DNA from: Plasmodiophora brassicae | Lineage: Eukaryota; Endomyxa: Phytomyxea; Phytomyxea; Plasmodiophorida | DNA: 64,000 nt | NCBI GenBank assembly: GCA_036867785.1 | Contig: CP145421.1 | Span: forward strand, 806,001 to 870,000 | Direction: 5' to 3' | Shown: one piece after another, positions 47,272 through 57,913 of the stretch | Layout of the letters: every line of letters begins with the position of its first letter | Position numbering within the stretch: the first letter of the stretch is position 1 | Position numbers and translations under genes: made by a program | Notes under the pieces: generated by a model | The model's database searches: none | What the model was told of the DNA's origin: nothing | The model's input: the letters and a program-made list of their open reading frames with translations, nothing else

Positions 47272-47412
47272 TACAATAGCCGTCAAAACGAATATCGCTG
47301 TCGTCAGCTATAAACATGCACTAGCGGCCGACACGGTAGGCGCGTCGGATGAGGCGTTAACGGACGATGCGGGGTTACATGGAGACACTGCAGGCCATTG
47401 ATGTGCACGAGA

Positions 47413-48754
47413 TTACAGCAGGAACGGGATGAACGCCTTGCGCGATTTCGGATAGTTGCCGAACTCCTTCTTGTACGCCTTGTGCTTGCCGACCGCCCAC
47501 AGGTACATCTGTCCGGCCGAGACGCATGCGAAGAAGTATGCTGGAGACAACTGATGTCAACGAGCAATCCGAACGATGCCGACGCGATCGCCGTACCTGT
47601 CAGCGTACACGTCATGACGGCGAACGACACCCACGCCATGGTCTCGAACAGGTAGTTCGGACACGATACGAGCCTGTCGTCACGTGTTCACAGGTATGCT
47701 GGCGCGGGCAAGACACGGTCACAAGGGGGCGTACTCGAACATGAACCCATTCGGGATCCGGCGCACGGTAGAGCCCGACGGGCGCAGGCGCATCAGGATG
47801 ATGTGCGTGTACAAGTTGCAGAGCATGGACGCGACGAACACGGCGGCGCAGACCATGACGGTCGTGTCCGACACGCCCTGGGTGTAGTGCGGATGATAGA
47901 GGAAGTAGGCGATGAACAGGCCCCCTGCCATGTTGGTCGGTTATAAGAAACCGGCGATGTTCCAACCATGCCTGCCTACCTAGTCCCCAATAGTGGAAGC
48001 TGTTCTTGAAGATATTACGCAGCGGCATGGTCCCGTTGCTGAATCGATGAACGAAGGCCGTCTCGAGTTCACGCTTGATGTAGTGAATGAGCACCAAACC
48101 GAACCCGATCCTGCACGGGGGAGGTGGTCAGGCGAATGACGTCAGGTACGAAAGGAACCAGTTCAATGGACTTTTGGGGGAGGCAACGATGGGCAATGGG
48201 CGCAGAGTAGAATAGCTGCGGGCAGAGGTAGACCAGCAAATGGACGATGATCGGCCCAGCGTATTCGACGAAGAAGACCGTGCGCCACCCGACCTGTGGA
48301 CCCAGGTCCTTGAAGTACAGCGTCACCGACGACGACGACGACTTGAGCGCCGGTTCTGCTCGCCAAGTGTCAGTGACCAGAACGGATCACTCAGCGGGGG
48401 CCGGACCAAGTAGGTCAGCAAGCGTCGCCGAGTCGCCTTTCAGGACAACGCGATCCGGCCCAAGGCCGAGCGTGAAATACTGCCGAGACGGGTAGTATTT
48501 GGGCTCTGTGCAGCATCAACGAGCAGGTCAGCAGCGTAGACGGACGAACAGCAACATACCCCGTACTGCTTCGATGCAGCGCCTTCTTCAGGTCCATCAG
48601 CGTGCTCGACGACTCCAGGACGACGCTGTGAACGCGCAATACTACATTTAACCGAACCGTCCGGGCACAGAACCGGCAGGAAATGCGCAAACCTGGCCAC
48701 CGGGCGATCGTTACGATCGCGCACGTCAATGTTGATCACCATCGATTTCGTCAT
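47413..48754 (-). CDS. TECR: Very-long-chain enoyl-CoA reductase TECR/Tsc13
   Basis: Last step of fatty-acid elongation in the ER: NADPH reduction of trans-2-enoyl-CoA. The N-terminus MTKSMVINIDVRDRNDRPVA is the ubiquitin-like start. Later exons give YPSRQYFTLGLG, VTLYFKDLGPQVGWRTVFFV, EYAGPIIVHLLVYLCPQLFY, ELETAFVHRFSNGTMPLRNI, FKNSFHYWG, LRPSGSTVRRIPNGFMFEYA, VSCPNYLFE and the family C-terminus LWAVGKHKAYKKEFGNYP, KAFIPFLL. Six or so TM helices. All hallmark residues of the steroid-reductase-like fold (the RF.NGTMPLRN and VSCPNY.FE boxes) are present. About six introns. Confidence 0.95.
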
Positions 48755-49286
48755 CGTTGTCGCGCGTCACGTTTTGACGACGCAGTCCGCAGCTGCGCGC
48801 CGCGCCACTGGGGGTGACGCAAGCAGCACCGAAGCAGTCGCCACTACAATCGCGACCCGCTGCCGTCTGCCGCCTGACCCGCAACTGCAGAACGTTCACC
48901 GGAGACTGCTGCGTGTCTGCAAACGCAGCAGGCGTACGCTCGTGAGGATTGCCGCCGCGCTGGTACCATGGAACCCGCCCACCGTGAGATATCGTTGCGG
49001 GGCGTATCAGAGGTGAACGGCATCCTGGGCCAAAGTCGTCGGTTGCTGTCGTTCCGGGAATGGCGGCTTGGGGCGTCGCGAATTGCCGGGCGAGGCCGCT
49101 CCGCAGGGCGGGGCTGCGTGCGTGGGAATTCTATTTCCGTACGGTCCCTGGAGGCCGTGCTAAATCGGCGCTGTCGCCGGCCCAGAGCACACACAATTCG
49201 ATTGCGGCCGACCTACCGATCATCGACGGGGGCCGAACGCGGTGCTAACAGGGGACGGCAGCGGGGCGCGACGACAACGCTGGGAC
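48755..49286. other. Divergent intergenic region, TECR / CYRI
   Basis: The 532 nt between divergent start codons, presumably containing both promoters. Several long open frames are Arg-rich and lack support. No element is identified with confidence. Confidence 0.45.
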
Positions 49287-50464
49287 ATGGGCGCACTGCT
49301 GAGCAGCTTCACTGGGCGCATCGATGTCACCGACGTGTTCGTCGACTTCGAGAGTGAGTGCTGCCGGGTCTGCGCCGCTCCGCTGGCGACGGTCGCTGAC
49401 CCGCGACGTCCAGGTGCGAAATACGGCGATGATACCGAGAGGCAGATCTGCGAGGCGGCCGATGAGATCCTGGAGCGCGCACCTGGCGTGATTGCCGCCC
49501 TCGAGGCCTACGCCAATTGCGGGGCACAAATTCGCAAGGCGCTGTCGGACCCGAACCCGAAATCGGAGCAGGAGGCGTTCCAGGCCGTCAAGGCCAACGT
49601 CGCGATCATCAACATGTTCTTCAACTTCAGCAAGGAAGTCGCCAACATGGTCCGGGAGCTGCTGAAGACGCTGGCGACCGGGCAGGAGAAGGAGGCCTTC
49701 TGTGCGCATCAGTTTTCAGGTTTGTCGACCGTGTCGGTGTGCCTGCGTTGATTCCATGCCGGCTGACGTTGGGCCCGCGCGCACGCAGTGAAACAACTCG
49801 GACGCCTGCTCGATTTCGTTCTGCGATTCGATGAGCTGAAGATGCTCCGGCCCGGCATCCAGAACGATTTCTCGTACTACCGTCGTGTCCTGCCAAAGCA
49901 CAGCAACGACCCCGACCTGAAGGTACGCCCATGGGTCACCATGTTCTTGGGCTCGTCGCGCTCAGCCTGTATGCACAGGTGCGGGATGAAGAAGCCAGCT
50001 TCATTTCATTGTACATTGCACAACCGATCCCCATGATGACGGCACTGGCGAAGTCGACCTCCAGCTTGTACGTATCGAACCCGAATGTGCCCGCGGCGCT
50101 GGCGCTGATGGCCAACGTCTGCCTCGAGCTGCTCAAATCGAAAAGGTCGCAGCCGTCGTCGCATCGCATGTGTGCACGTGCGACTGACACGCGTTTGCTG
50201 GCGTGCAGGTTCACGACCTCGGAGACAAACCAGCTTCTGGTGCGAGTGATGGTCGGCTCCATCGTCCTCTTCGATCACGTATCGCTGGAGGGCGGCGCCT
50301 TCGTCAAGAAATCCGGGATCAACATCAAGCAGGCCGTCCAGCTGGTCGTCAAGGAGTACCCGACGCAGAACTCGTTAACAAACATGCTCCGATACTCGAC
50401 GCTACACTACTCGGACGATAGCACGCCGGCCGGCATCCGAAGCCTGCTCGATGTCAACAAATGA
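49287..50464 (+). CDS. CYRI: CYRI (FAM49) Rac1-binding regulator of the WAVE complex
   Basis: Restrains Scar/WAVE-driven actin growth by binding active Rac1. Starts MGALLSS, a myristoylation signal (Gly2, Ser6) as in animal CYRI-B. Then [114 protein letters not shown] and [20 protein letters not shown]. The order matches FAM49A/B along the whole length (CYRIA/B Rac1-binding domain shared with CYFIP). About five introns. Presence of CYRI implies an actin-based, SCAR/WAVE-dependent protrusive stage. Confidence 0.95.
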
Positions 50465-50525
50465 GATAAATCCACCAGTTCATTCTGCTTGTGCTACCGG
50501 TAGTCGTCTGCACCATTGGCCGCCC

Positions 50526-51994
50526 TCACATCGGCTCCACGAAATCGCTGGGGAAGTACCCCTGTCTGCCCTTTCGGTTCCTGCCGTAGCCCCACCCGCG
50601 ATCGAACGACGTGTCGAGCGCCTCGATGATCTCGCCTTCAACCAGTGACAGCTGTGTGGCATCCTTGGCCTCGTAGGGCAGGACACATCGCAGGAACCGT
50701 TTCATCTTGATCGACGGCAACGACTGACTGCTGACAAACGCGAATGTGAAGACCTGGCCCAAGACGCAACGTGGCTGGACAGTACCTGGCCGGGTCCATC
50801 AGGTCGCCCGACGACGAGCTGGGCGTCAATCCGAACGGGGCGGCGAACGCTGCTAACCTGGAAGAACTCGCCGATGCTGGCAGACGGGGGTCCACCGGGC
50901 GGGCGCCTTGCGCGTCTCGTGCGGCACTGTCCATCATGAACAGGGCCGGCGAACTCGTCGATTTCCGCCTGTTCGGCGGCGGTGATGGCCCTCGAAGGGT
51001 CCACGTCCCTTGCAGCAGGGGCACATCGTCGCCATCGAACACGGTGCCGTTCGCGTCCGGCCCATCCATGCTGGCAATCGTCATCGCTTTGAGGGCACCC
51101 AGGAGAGCGGCGTTGAAGTCGGATGCGTCGATGCTTTCGCGCTGCGCTTGGGGCACTGGTGACGGGGACCGGCCGCGGACGCGACGAGGCGCGTCTCCGG
51201 TAGGTGGCTGGATGCGGGACGGCGCCGTCTCGGCTGGTTCCGGTGGGCGACTCGCTGGAGCCGACAGCGGACGCAGGTTGGACCGCTCGACAGCATCGAG
51301 GCGCTGGTCCAGCGTAAACGGAGGTGGTACTGGGAGTCTGGGCGGCGGCGCCGAAGGGCCCTGCTCGTTCAGCGGGTTGAAGGAACGCGCTGCTGGGCTG
51401 GGCGCCGAACCGACCACACGTCGGACAGGGGCATCAACCGACGTATCAGAGGAGGACGCATTGGAGGCCGCTGGAGACCGGTCGCGAGAGCGCCGACTTG
51501 CGCCCGTACTGTCTTTGCTGGATGGCGTTATAGGCAAGGACGGCCGTGGCTTGGTCGTCTGCCCGCGCTGCAAGACATCAACGGGGACGCCGAGGAATTT
51601 GCTCATGTATGGCAGGATCGATCTGATCTCCAGCAGGCCGTTCAGGTAGGTCTGCAGCAGGACCTTCCGCTCAGCGACCACTCGGTCGGATCGGTTGTTG
51701 ATCCAGACTTTCGGTGGCCGCTGTATCTTCACGGTCGGGTACCTGTACGCGGGACGTCAGCGAGGCACCGCTCGGTTAGACAGGGCGGCGCCCGCCCGCT
51801 ACCGACTTTGTTCTCCAGACCGTATCGAACTGCCTGAACTCACTGTACTTCTTGGCGATGATTCGGTTGACGCCCCTGGCCCTGATCTGGACGTTGTAGA
51901 CGACGTGCTCCTTGCCGTGTGAGTCGACGATCTTCGACGCGTCGGGCACGGTTATCATCACATACTTGCTGGCCGGGGCGCGCTGCCCGCTCAT
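50526..51994 (-). CDS. PX-SH3 domain protein
   Basis: ATG 51994. The N-terminal PX domain (KYVMITVPDASKIVDSHGKE, VNRIIAKKYSEFRQFDTVWR) is spliced at GTCGGT to YPTVKIQRPPKVWINNRSDR, VVAERKVLLQTYLNGLLEI; the PPK loop and the RxxFxxF-like YSEFRQFD basic pocket are those that bind phosphoinositides. A disordered region of about 270 residues rich in Ser and Pro follows (RRVRGRSPSPVPQ). The C-terminal SH3 domain reads FLRCVLPYEAKDATQLSLVE, GEIIEALDTSFDRGWGYGRN, GRQGYFPSDFVEPM and ends the protein. The layout resembles fungal Bem1/Scd2 and p47phox-type adaptors, but with a single SH3. Probably an endosome or cortex scaffold. Confidence 0.87.
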
Positions 51995-52652
51995 GACAAC
52001 GCCAGGTCGGGATGGGGGCGGCGCCGATCCGTCCCGCACCCGGCGGCCAGCTCTTGCAGACTGGCCCTTGAAATGTTCGACTACCGACACTCAAGCCATC
52101 GCATGCCAGGTCTCGAATATTCCCGAACACACGCATGCATCTCTCGAATGTTTCGTCTCTGAGACACGCCGATACACGTTTAACCGGGCAGCGGTCCACG
52201 TAATGCAATCGACGTGGTTATTTGTGAACCTGGCCGTAGAGAGCATCGCTGCCCATATCATTTCAAACAACACAACAATCAGCTCTCGAATTCGCGACGA
52301 CGAAACGGCGCGTCTCGATGTGGTGAGTTGCGGGGCCTGCTACTATGATGTTGGGTACGCCAATGTTTATTGGCCATTCTTGACGGCGCCTGCCTGGGAT
52401 GTGCCCGTTCTCTGTCTTGCGAAATGAATTTGCCTTGCCATGATGATATGCAGCCATAACATTGTCCCGTCATCCGTACGCGTCTGCTTCAAGCGAAAGG
52501 TCTGCTGGTCGATCAAAGCAACCATCGATGATGCGGACAACAGACGAGAGAAAGGGCCACCAGCTGCCAAGGCCAGTTTGCATGAAATTATGTCTTTACT
52601 GTTGTAGACAGTGTGTCGATGCAATGACGTCGGGCCGTGAACTTGAGGGTCA
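51995..52652. other. Region between PX-SH3 gene and a small minus-strand gene
   Basis: A minus-strand frame at about 52367-52600 reads DIISCKLALAAGGPFSRLLS and TFRLKQTRTDDGTMLWLHII, which could be a downstream exon of the 52994 gene, but no phase-consistent junction was found. The remainder shows no gene. Confidence 0.35.
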
Positions 52653-52994
52653 TCAGCTGGAAAGGACATGCACTGCTTCGTCGGCAACACGACGAGCTTT
52701 CGGATGGAGGCCGGGATCAGTCGATAGGCCCGACACGAAATCGCGGAACCGACGGCGGTCTTGCGGACCTTGCAGGAGACGAAGGCGATGCTGGACGATG
52801 AGACGGAAACAGGTCAGGACGGGGACGGTCCCCGTCCTGGATGGCGTCTTCGTATCGGACAATCGGACGCCACTTCTCTCCCGCTGGGCTTCTACAGGGT
52901 CTGTCAATGAATATGCAAAGATATACGCGTTGCCTTGCGGTCCCAGTCGGCACAGCAAAGAGCTGTCGCCAGACAGTTTAGTCAGAGCGTGCAT
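52653..52994 (-). CDS. Hypothetical protein, 113 residues
   Basis: ATG 52994, one open frame: MHALTKLSGDSSLLCRLGPQ, GNAYIFAYSLTDPVEAQRER, then FRLIVQHRLRLLQGPQDRRR and FRDFVSGLSTDPG. Divergent from PPP1R2 with only 176 nt between starts. No signal peptide, TM helix or family signature recognised. The 3' end may be spliced to further exons near 52400-52600. Confidence 0.4.
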   Translation of the reverse strand: MHALTKLSGDSSLLCRLGPQGNAYIFAYSLTDPVEAQRERSGVRLSDTKTPSRTGTVPVLTCFRLIVQHRLRLLQGPQDRRRFRDFVSGLSTDPGLHPKARRVADEAVHVLSS

Positions 52995-53170
52995 GGCGCC
53001 TCCAGTGAGTGGTGGAACCTTCCCGGAAGTGATATTTTCGGCGTCGGGCGGCGACCAGTGATCTGGTCGTTTGGGTGTTCAGTGACGAGTCACGACAGTG
53101 TCTGGGTGAGGGCTGCCGACTGGGGCACCCCGCGTGGTGCCGCTTGAAGTCCGTCGGGTGGGCTGGGCCG

Positions 53171-53818
53171 ATGGTGGATCTGAAGTTCAATGGCGCTGTG
53201 ATGAATTTTGAGGACAGCGGCAATGCGTCGCCGCTGGCGGGCAGGTCCAGGCCCGTGCGCGGCATCCTCAAGGTCAGGTCGTCGCCGCGCGGCAAGGCCG
53301 TCAAATTCGACGAGGCCAACCTGGACCTGAATATTCGCGAGCGCCCCGCGGAGCGCATGAAGATTGACGAGCCGAAGACGCCGTTCCATTATCCGAACTC
53401 CGACGACGGTGATGACGACCTGGAGATGATGGACCTTGCCGATAACGAGAACGACGACGAGTGCAAAGTGTAGGGATGCGTTATGAGAACCAGATGGGTC
53501 GCTGTCCTCTGACACATCATCCAGCAGGCCGACGACGAGAGCCACGCCATCGATCATGCAATCTGCGGCGATTCGTATCACCGAATCAGCACTGAATCGG
53601 CGTCATGAGTGGGAGACATCCGAATCGGAGGACGCAGGTCGGTAGGCGCGAGCGCCCGTGCCCGGTCCGGGTGACTGAACGCGCCTGCAGAATCGATGCA
53701 CGTCGCGCCCGACAGAGACCGCGATTTCAGAGCCAGACGCCGCCAGCACTACAACGAGTTCGAGGCCGTCAAGCGCTTCCGGGAGGCTCATGCCAAGGAC
53801 GACGACGATGACGAATGA
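53171..53818 (+). CDS. PPP1R2: Protein phosphatase inhibitor 2 (PPP1R2/Glc8)
   Basis: Binds and regulates PP1. From ATG 53171: SRPVRGILKVRSSPRGKAVK (the GILK box that docks on PP1), FDEANLDLNIRERPAERMKI and DEPKTPFHYPNSDDGDDDLE, where the MKIDEP(K)TP box carries the Thr phosphorylated by GSK3 in animals. The middle exon gives ALNRRHEWETSESEDAE. The last exon, RARRRQHYNEFEAVKRFREA then a run of Asp, corresponds to the HYNE helix that blocks the PP1 active site. All three PP1-contact elements are present. Two introns at about 53472-53521 and 53643-53697. The target, PP1, is encoded at 26538-28017. Confidence 0.9.
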
Positions 53819-54051
53819 CTCTGTTCAGTATCCTAAACGCTAAAATACACGTCGCATTATAACCGGTAAATGTTCCTTTCGCGTGCGCCGACGAGGAGTC
53901 GGACAGCGTGTCGCCTTTTTGGACGACGCCGGACGCCCCCACGTCGTCCGAACAGTGGGCGGGCGGAAGTAAAAGTTTCACGCACGGTGCCCTACGGGAG
54001 TTACGTAGCGCCCCCGTTGGCTCCCGGTTGTCATTTGCGGATCGGTGGGCA

Positions 54052-56313
54052 ATGATGATGCGCTTCGGGTGGTCGGCGCGGCGCTGTGCCGACGCAAGCC
54101 GGCGCCGCCTGTCGATGTCGTCGATCGTGGACCACGAGGTCGACGTCGCCGTTGTCGGGGCCGGCGGGGCGGGCCTGCGGGCCGCGTTCGGTCTCGCCGA
54201 GAAGGGCTTCAACGTCGCGTGCATCTCGAAGCTGTTCCCGACGCGATCGCATACGGTCGCCGCACAGGGTGGTATCAATGCTGCGCTGGGCAACATGTCA
54301 GAAGACGACTGGAGATGGCACGCATGTCAGTTCCCGCCGATCACGTTACTGCCGATGGGCGCGATATCTTGACCATATTATCGTCTGCTGCAGATGACAC
54401 GGTCAAGGGCAGCGACTGGCTGTGCGACCAGGACTCTGTCCACTACATGTGCCGCGAAGCGCCTGCCGCCGTCCTCGAACTCGAATCCTACGGTCTGCCG
54501 TTTTCGCGAACGGAGAAGGGCACGATATACCAACGTGCGTTCGGTGGTCAATCGCTCGATTTCGGTAAAGGCGGACAGGTAATTCTAGTGTCAATCATGC
54601 ATTCGCAAGCACGGTTTGATAACGCGTTCGATGAAGGCGCGGCGTTGCGCGTGTGCCGCGGATCGTACTGGCCACGCCATGCTTCACACGCTCTACGGCA
54701 GGGCTGTCGGTTACAAGACCAAGTTTTTCAACGAGTACTTCGCGACGGACCTTATCATGAACAACGTCAGACGAGTGGATGGCTGCTGATGAACGGCCGC
54801 TGAGGGTGCTTCAGGGAACTTGCGTTGGTGTCATGGCGATGTGCATGGAGGACGGTGTGTTCCATCGATTTAAGGCACACAGCACTGTATTGGCCACTGG
54901 TGGATATGGTCGCGCTTACTTCATGGCGACGTCTGCCCATACTTGCACGGGCGACGGCGGCGGGATGGTCTCGCGGGCGGGCCTTCCTCTCCAGGATCTT
55001 GAGTTTGTCCAGTTCCATCCAACGGTATTTGCTGCATCCACAGTAGCGCTGGGCACGCGATCTGAAGCGATTGTGACACATAGGGCATTTACGGATCTGG
55101 TTGCCTGATTACCGAAGGGTCGCGAGGTGAAGGAGGGTACCTTCGCAATTCCGAGGGCGAGCGTTTCATGGAGCGTTATGCTCCGTCTGCTAAAGACCTT
55201 GCATCTCGAGATGTCGTGTCCCGGTTCGTGCCCAGCACCGTAGACTCTTGCTTCTTACGCACTGATGGTGCCTACTGTCTAGGGCCATGACAATGGAGAT
55301 TCGTGAAGGTCGCGGTGTAGGCCCACTGAAGGACCACATTTACCTGCATCTGGATCACCTTCCACCGGAGATTCTTGCGGAACGTCTGCCGGGCATCAGC
55401 GAAACGGCCGCAATCTTTGCCGGCGTCGATGTAGCAAAGGAGCCCATTCCTGTTCTGCCCACTGTGCACTACAATATGGGTGGCGTCCCTACAAACCACT
55501 TCGGTCAAGTCGTCCACAAGACCAAGGACTCTCCAGACACTGTTGTTCCCGGTTTGTACGCGGCCGGAGAGGCTGCTTGCGCGTCGGTCCATGGAGCCAA
55601 CCGGCTTGGCGCGAACTCCCTACTCGACATTGTCGTGTTCGGGCGCGCTGTCGCGAACCATATCGGCGGCCATCTGAAACCCGGAGCTCCACAGGTATGT
55701 TCGCCCCTGGCAGAATACGTAGCGAGTCGGCTGACATGCATGCAGGCCGAGCTTCCAAAATCAGCGGGCGAAGAATCGGTTGCGTTCTTCGACAAGATAC
55801 GCACGGCGGACGGTGACATGAGCACTGCTGAGATCCGCATGAACATGCAGCGCATCATGCAGGATCATGCCGCCGTGTACAGGACGAGCCAGTCGTTAAA
55901 GGAAGGTTGCGAGAAAATGGCCGACGTCGCCAAGCAGTTGCAACACCTCAAAGTTACGGATCGGTCTCGCGTCTGGAACACGGACGCGATAGAGGCGTTC
56001 GAGCTGCATAACCTCGTATCCCAAGCATCGCAAACTATTGTCAGCGCCGAAAATCGCAAAGAAAGCAGAGGTCGGATGACATCCGCGTGCTATGCTGTGT
56101 CGCCCTGCCCCGATTTGACACGAATCGTTTCGTCCAGGTGCGCACGCCCACGAAGACTATCCGAAACGGGACGATGAGAACTGGATGAAGCACACCCTGT
56201 CGTTCTTTGACTCCGCATCTGGTCAAGTGCGTCTGGATTACCGGCCTGTGCACACAAACACGCTCGATGAGAAGGAGATGCAGACGATCCCACCCAAGGC
56301 ACGTGTCTACTGA
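54052..56313 (+). CDS. SDHA: Succinate dehydrogenase flavoprotein subunit
   Basis: Complex II / TCA-cycle enzyme oxidising succinate to fumarate. It starts with a mitochondrial presequence [20 protein letters not shown], then [20 protein letters not shown] (FAD Rossmann), [20 protein letters not shown] (the His that carries covalent FAD), [134 protein letters not shown] and [17 protein letters not shown]. The C-terminus [26 protein letters not shown] is invariant. Six or more introns. Confidence 0.97.
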
Positions 56314-56416
56314 TGCGGCCGAAGAATGTCGCATGTATCATTACAACGAGATGACTGCAATACTGCTGGAATTGAGTTGTAACATGTCTCATGTTTATGG
56401 CGACACGTATTCTGGT

Positions 56417-57130
56417 TTAGGCATTGCACTCTGCTATTATGGACATCTCAGTGCACTCTGCTGTGATGGACAACTCAATGAGGCCGTCTTCGCCACTCTC
56501 CTGCTGGCGAGGTTTGTGATCCTTCTCCTTGGCATCTGGGACCACCGCTTCACCAAGTGGCAATATTCTCTGTTCCCAGATTGTGTTGAGCATTTGCGCC
56601 GACCCAACGTACAGGCTTGCGATGCCGGGGCAGATTAGCGACGAGCCTGACAGGTCCGGGTAGCCAATCACAACGGCGACCGTTGACAGCGTAAACGCAA
56701 ATGCGAGCAATACGAAAACAACGAGGATGGCTTTAGGCAGCCTAACAGAACCTGCCGCGAACAGGATCGCGAGACCCGCCCAGCATCCGAACAAGATCGC
56801 CAAGGGTATGGGATCGTGCTCCATATTCCACGCCTTATTGAACAGCTCCAGGATGGAGACGCTGGCGAAGAATATTCCAAATACAGTAATGGCGGCGGCA
56901 AGTAAGCCGCCTGCGCTCCTTAGGATGGTGAACCCATCAACGAGCATGAGGAAACCTCCCAGCATTATCACGGGAAGCAGGGTAAGCGATTCCACGCCCA
57001 GAAGTAGGTGCTGCAGTCCGAGCACCATTGTGCACACGCCCAGCGTCATTAGGCCGACCGATGTCATATTGTCGACCGCTAGCTGACCAGTAGCCGCATT
57101 GGGTGACGTCTTGGCGTCCTTGGACGCCAT
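56417..57130 (-). CDS. Six-helix membrane protein, acetate-transporter-like layout
   Basis: ATG 57130, 237 residues, single exon. After MASKDAKTSPNAATGQLAVD six hydrophobic helices follow: VGLMTLGVCTMVLGLQHLLL, LLPVIMLGGFLMLVDGFTIL, GLLAAAITVFGIFFASVSIL, IPLAILFGCWAGLAILFAAG, AILVVFVLLAFAFTLSTVAV and LICPGIASLYVGSAQMLNT. The polar C-terminus ends ECTEMSIIAECNA. Size, helix number and spacing recall the AceTr (GPR1/FUN34/SatP) family, but the NPAPLGL signature is not seen, so this is only a suggestion. The duplicated ...ECTEMSIIAEC... tail comes from a short tandem repeat at 56430-56480. Confidence 0.7.
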   Translation of the reverse strand: MASKDAKTSPNAATGQLAVDNMTSVGLMTLGVCTMVLGLQHLLLGVESLTLLPVIMLGGFLMLVDGFTILRSAGGLLAAAITVFGIFFASVSILELFNKAWNMEHDPIPLAILFGCWAGLAILFAAGSVRLPKAILVVFVLLAFAFTLSTVAVVIGYPDLSGSSLICPGIASLYVGSAQMLNTIWEQRILPLGEAVVPDAKEKDHKPRQQESGEDGLIELSITAECTEMSIIAECNA

Positions 57131-57484
57131 ATGCAATGTTCGAGTTGGTGATGGAGTACGAAATAGGACCTCGAGATAGCAATGCGACCGGGCTCAGCAG
57201 CTGCCCCGTCGACCGGGGTGGAAATCTCGACCATGACGTAACTGTCCAGCAGTGTGACTCAACGTTCCGCTGCCGACAGGCCTGAATGACCTAGAGTTGT
57301 TCGTGCGACGCTTCGCTGCGCTCCGGCAACCTTCAGGGCAACCTGACTGCCACGTCAGGGTCGGTTTGGGGATGCCTAAAACCGGTGCCCGCGTCGTGTT
57401 TCTATTTTCGTATCGATTGCCAATCGACTCGTACAGTCTGGGTAGGTGAATGCATCGATGGTGCCGGCGTTGGCGCGGAAGGCC
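57131..57484. other. Divergent intergenic region
   Basis: Separates the six-helix gene from the 99-residue gene. Contains no convincing open frame and no recognised element. Confidence 0.4.
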
Positions 57485-57853
57485 ATGGCAAAAGACATGG
57501 CGTGCAACGAACGAACCTACCGAAGCTCCGCCATCCAATGTGTCTCGTTCGTCGTGTTCTGGTAGGCCCGCCCGCCTGCCGACTGAGACAATTGACGACG
57601 ATGCTAACGGAGCGGGGGTGCTCACTGCAGCATCGGTGTACAGCTATACTGTCAACATCGAGATGGCGCATCGTTGCAAGGCTTTCCCTGTAGCCTGACA
57701 GCCAAGTCCTGCTGGCCGGCCCCGTACAAGAGCGCCGCGGCCGCTGGGGTTCGCGCCGCCTCCGAAACCCCGTTTCAGGGCCTGTATCCGAACGGCGTCC
57801 CGGCGACCATTCTCAGCTTGGCATTCCTGACCGTCTTCGCGCTCGTTCTGTAA
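57485..57853 (+). CDS. 99-residue membrane protein, function unknown
   Basis: Two exons, 57485-57561 and 57631-57853, joined by a 69-nt intron (GTAGGC to ACTGCAG); 300 coding bases divide exactly. Exon 1: MAKDMACNERTYRSSAIQCV, SFVVF. Exon 2 continues CIGVQLYCQHRDGASLQGFP, CSLTAKSCWPAPYKSAAAAG, then TPFQGLYPNGVPATILSLAF and LTVFALVL to TAA at 57851. A possible N-terminal helix (IQCVSFVVFCIGVQLY) and a clear C-terminal hydrophobic helix suggest a hairpin or tail-anchored protein. No family recognised. Only 60 nt separate its stop from that of the EB1-NHL gene. Confidence 0.55.
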
Positions 57854-57913
57854 ACGCCTGCTGTTCCCTAGGTTAACAACGCTAACGTAGACAGATCCGG
57901 GGTGCGATTTCTG

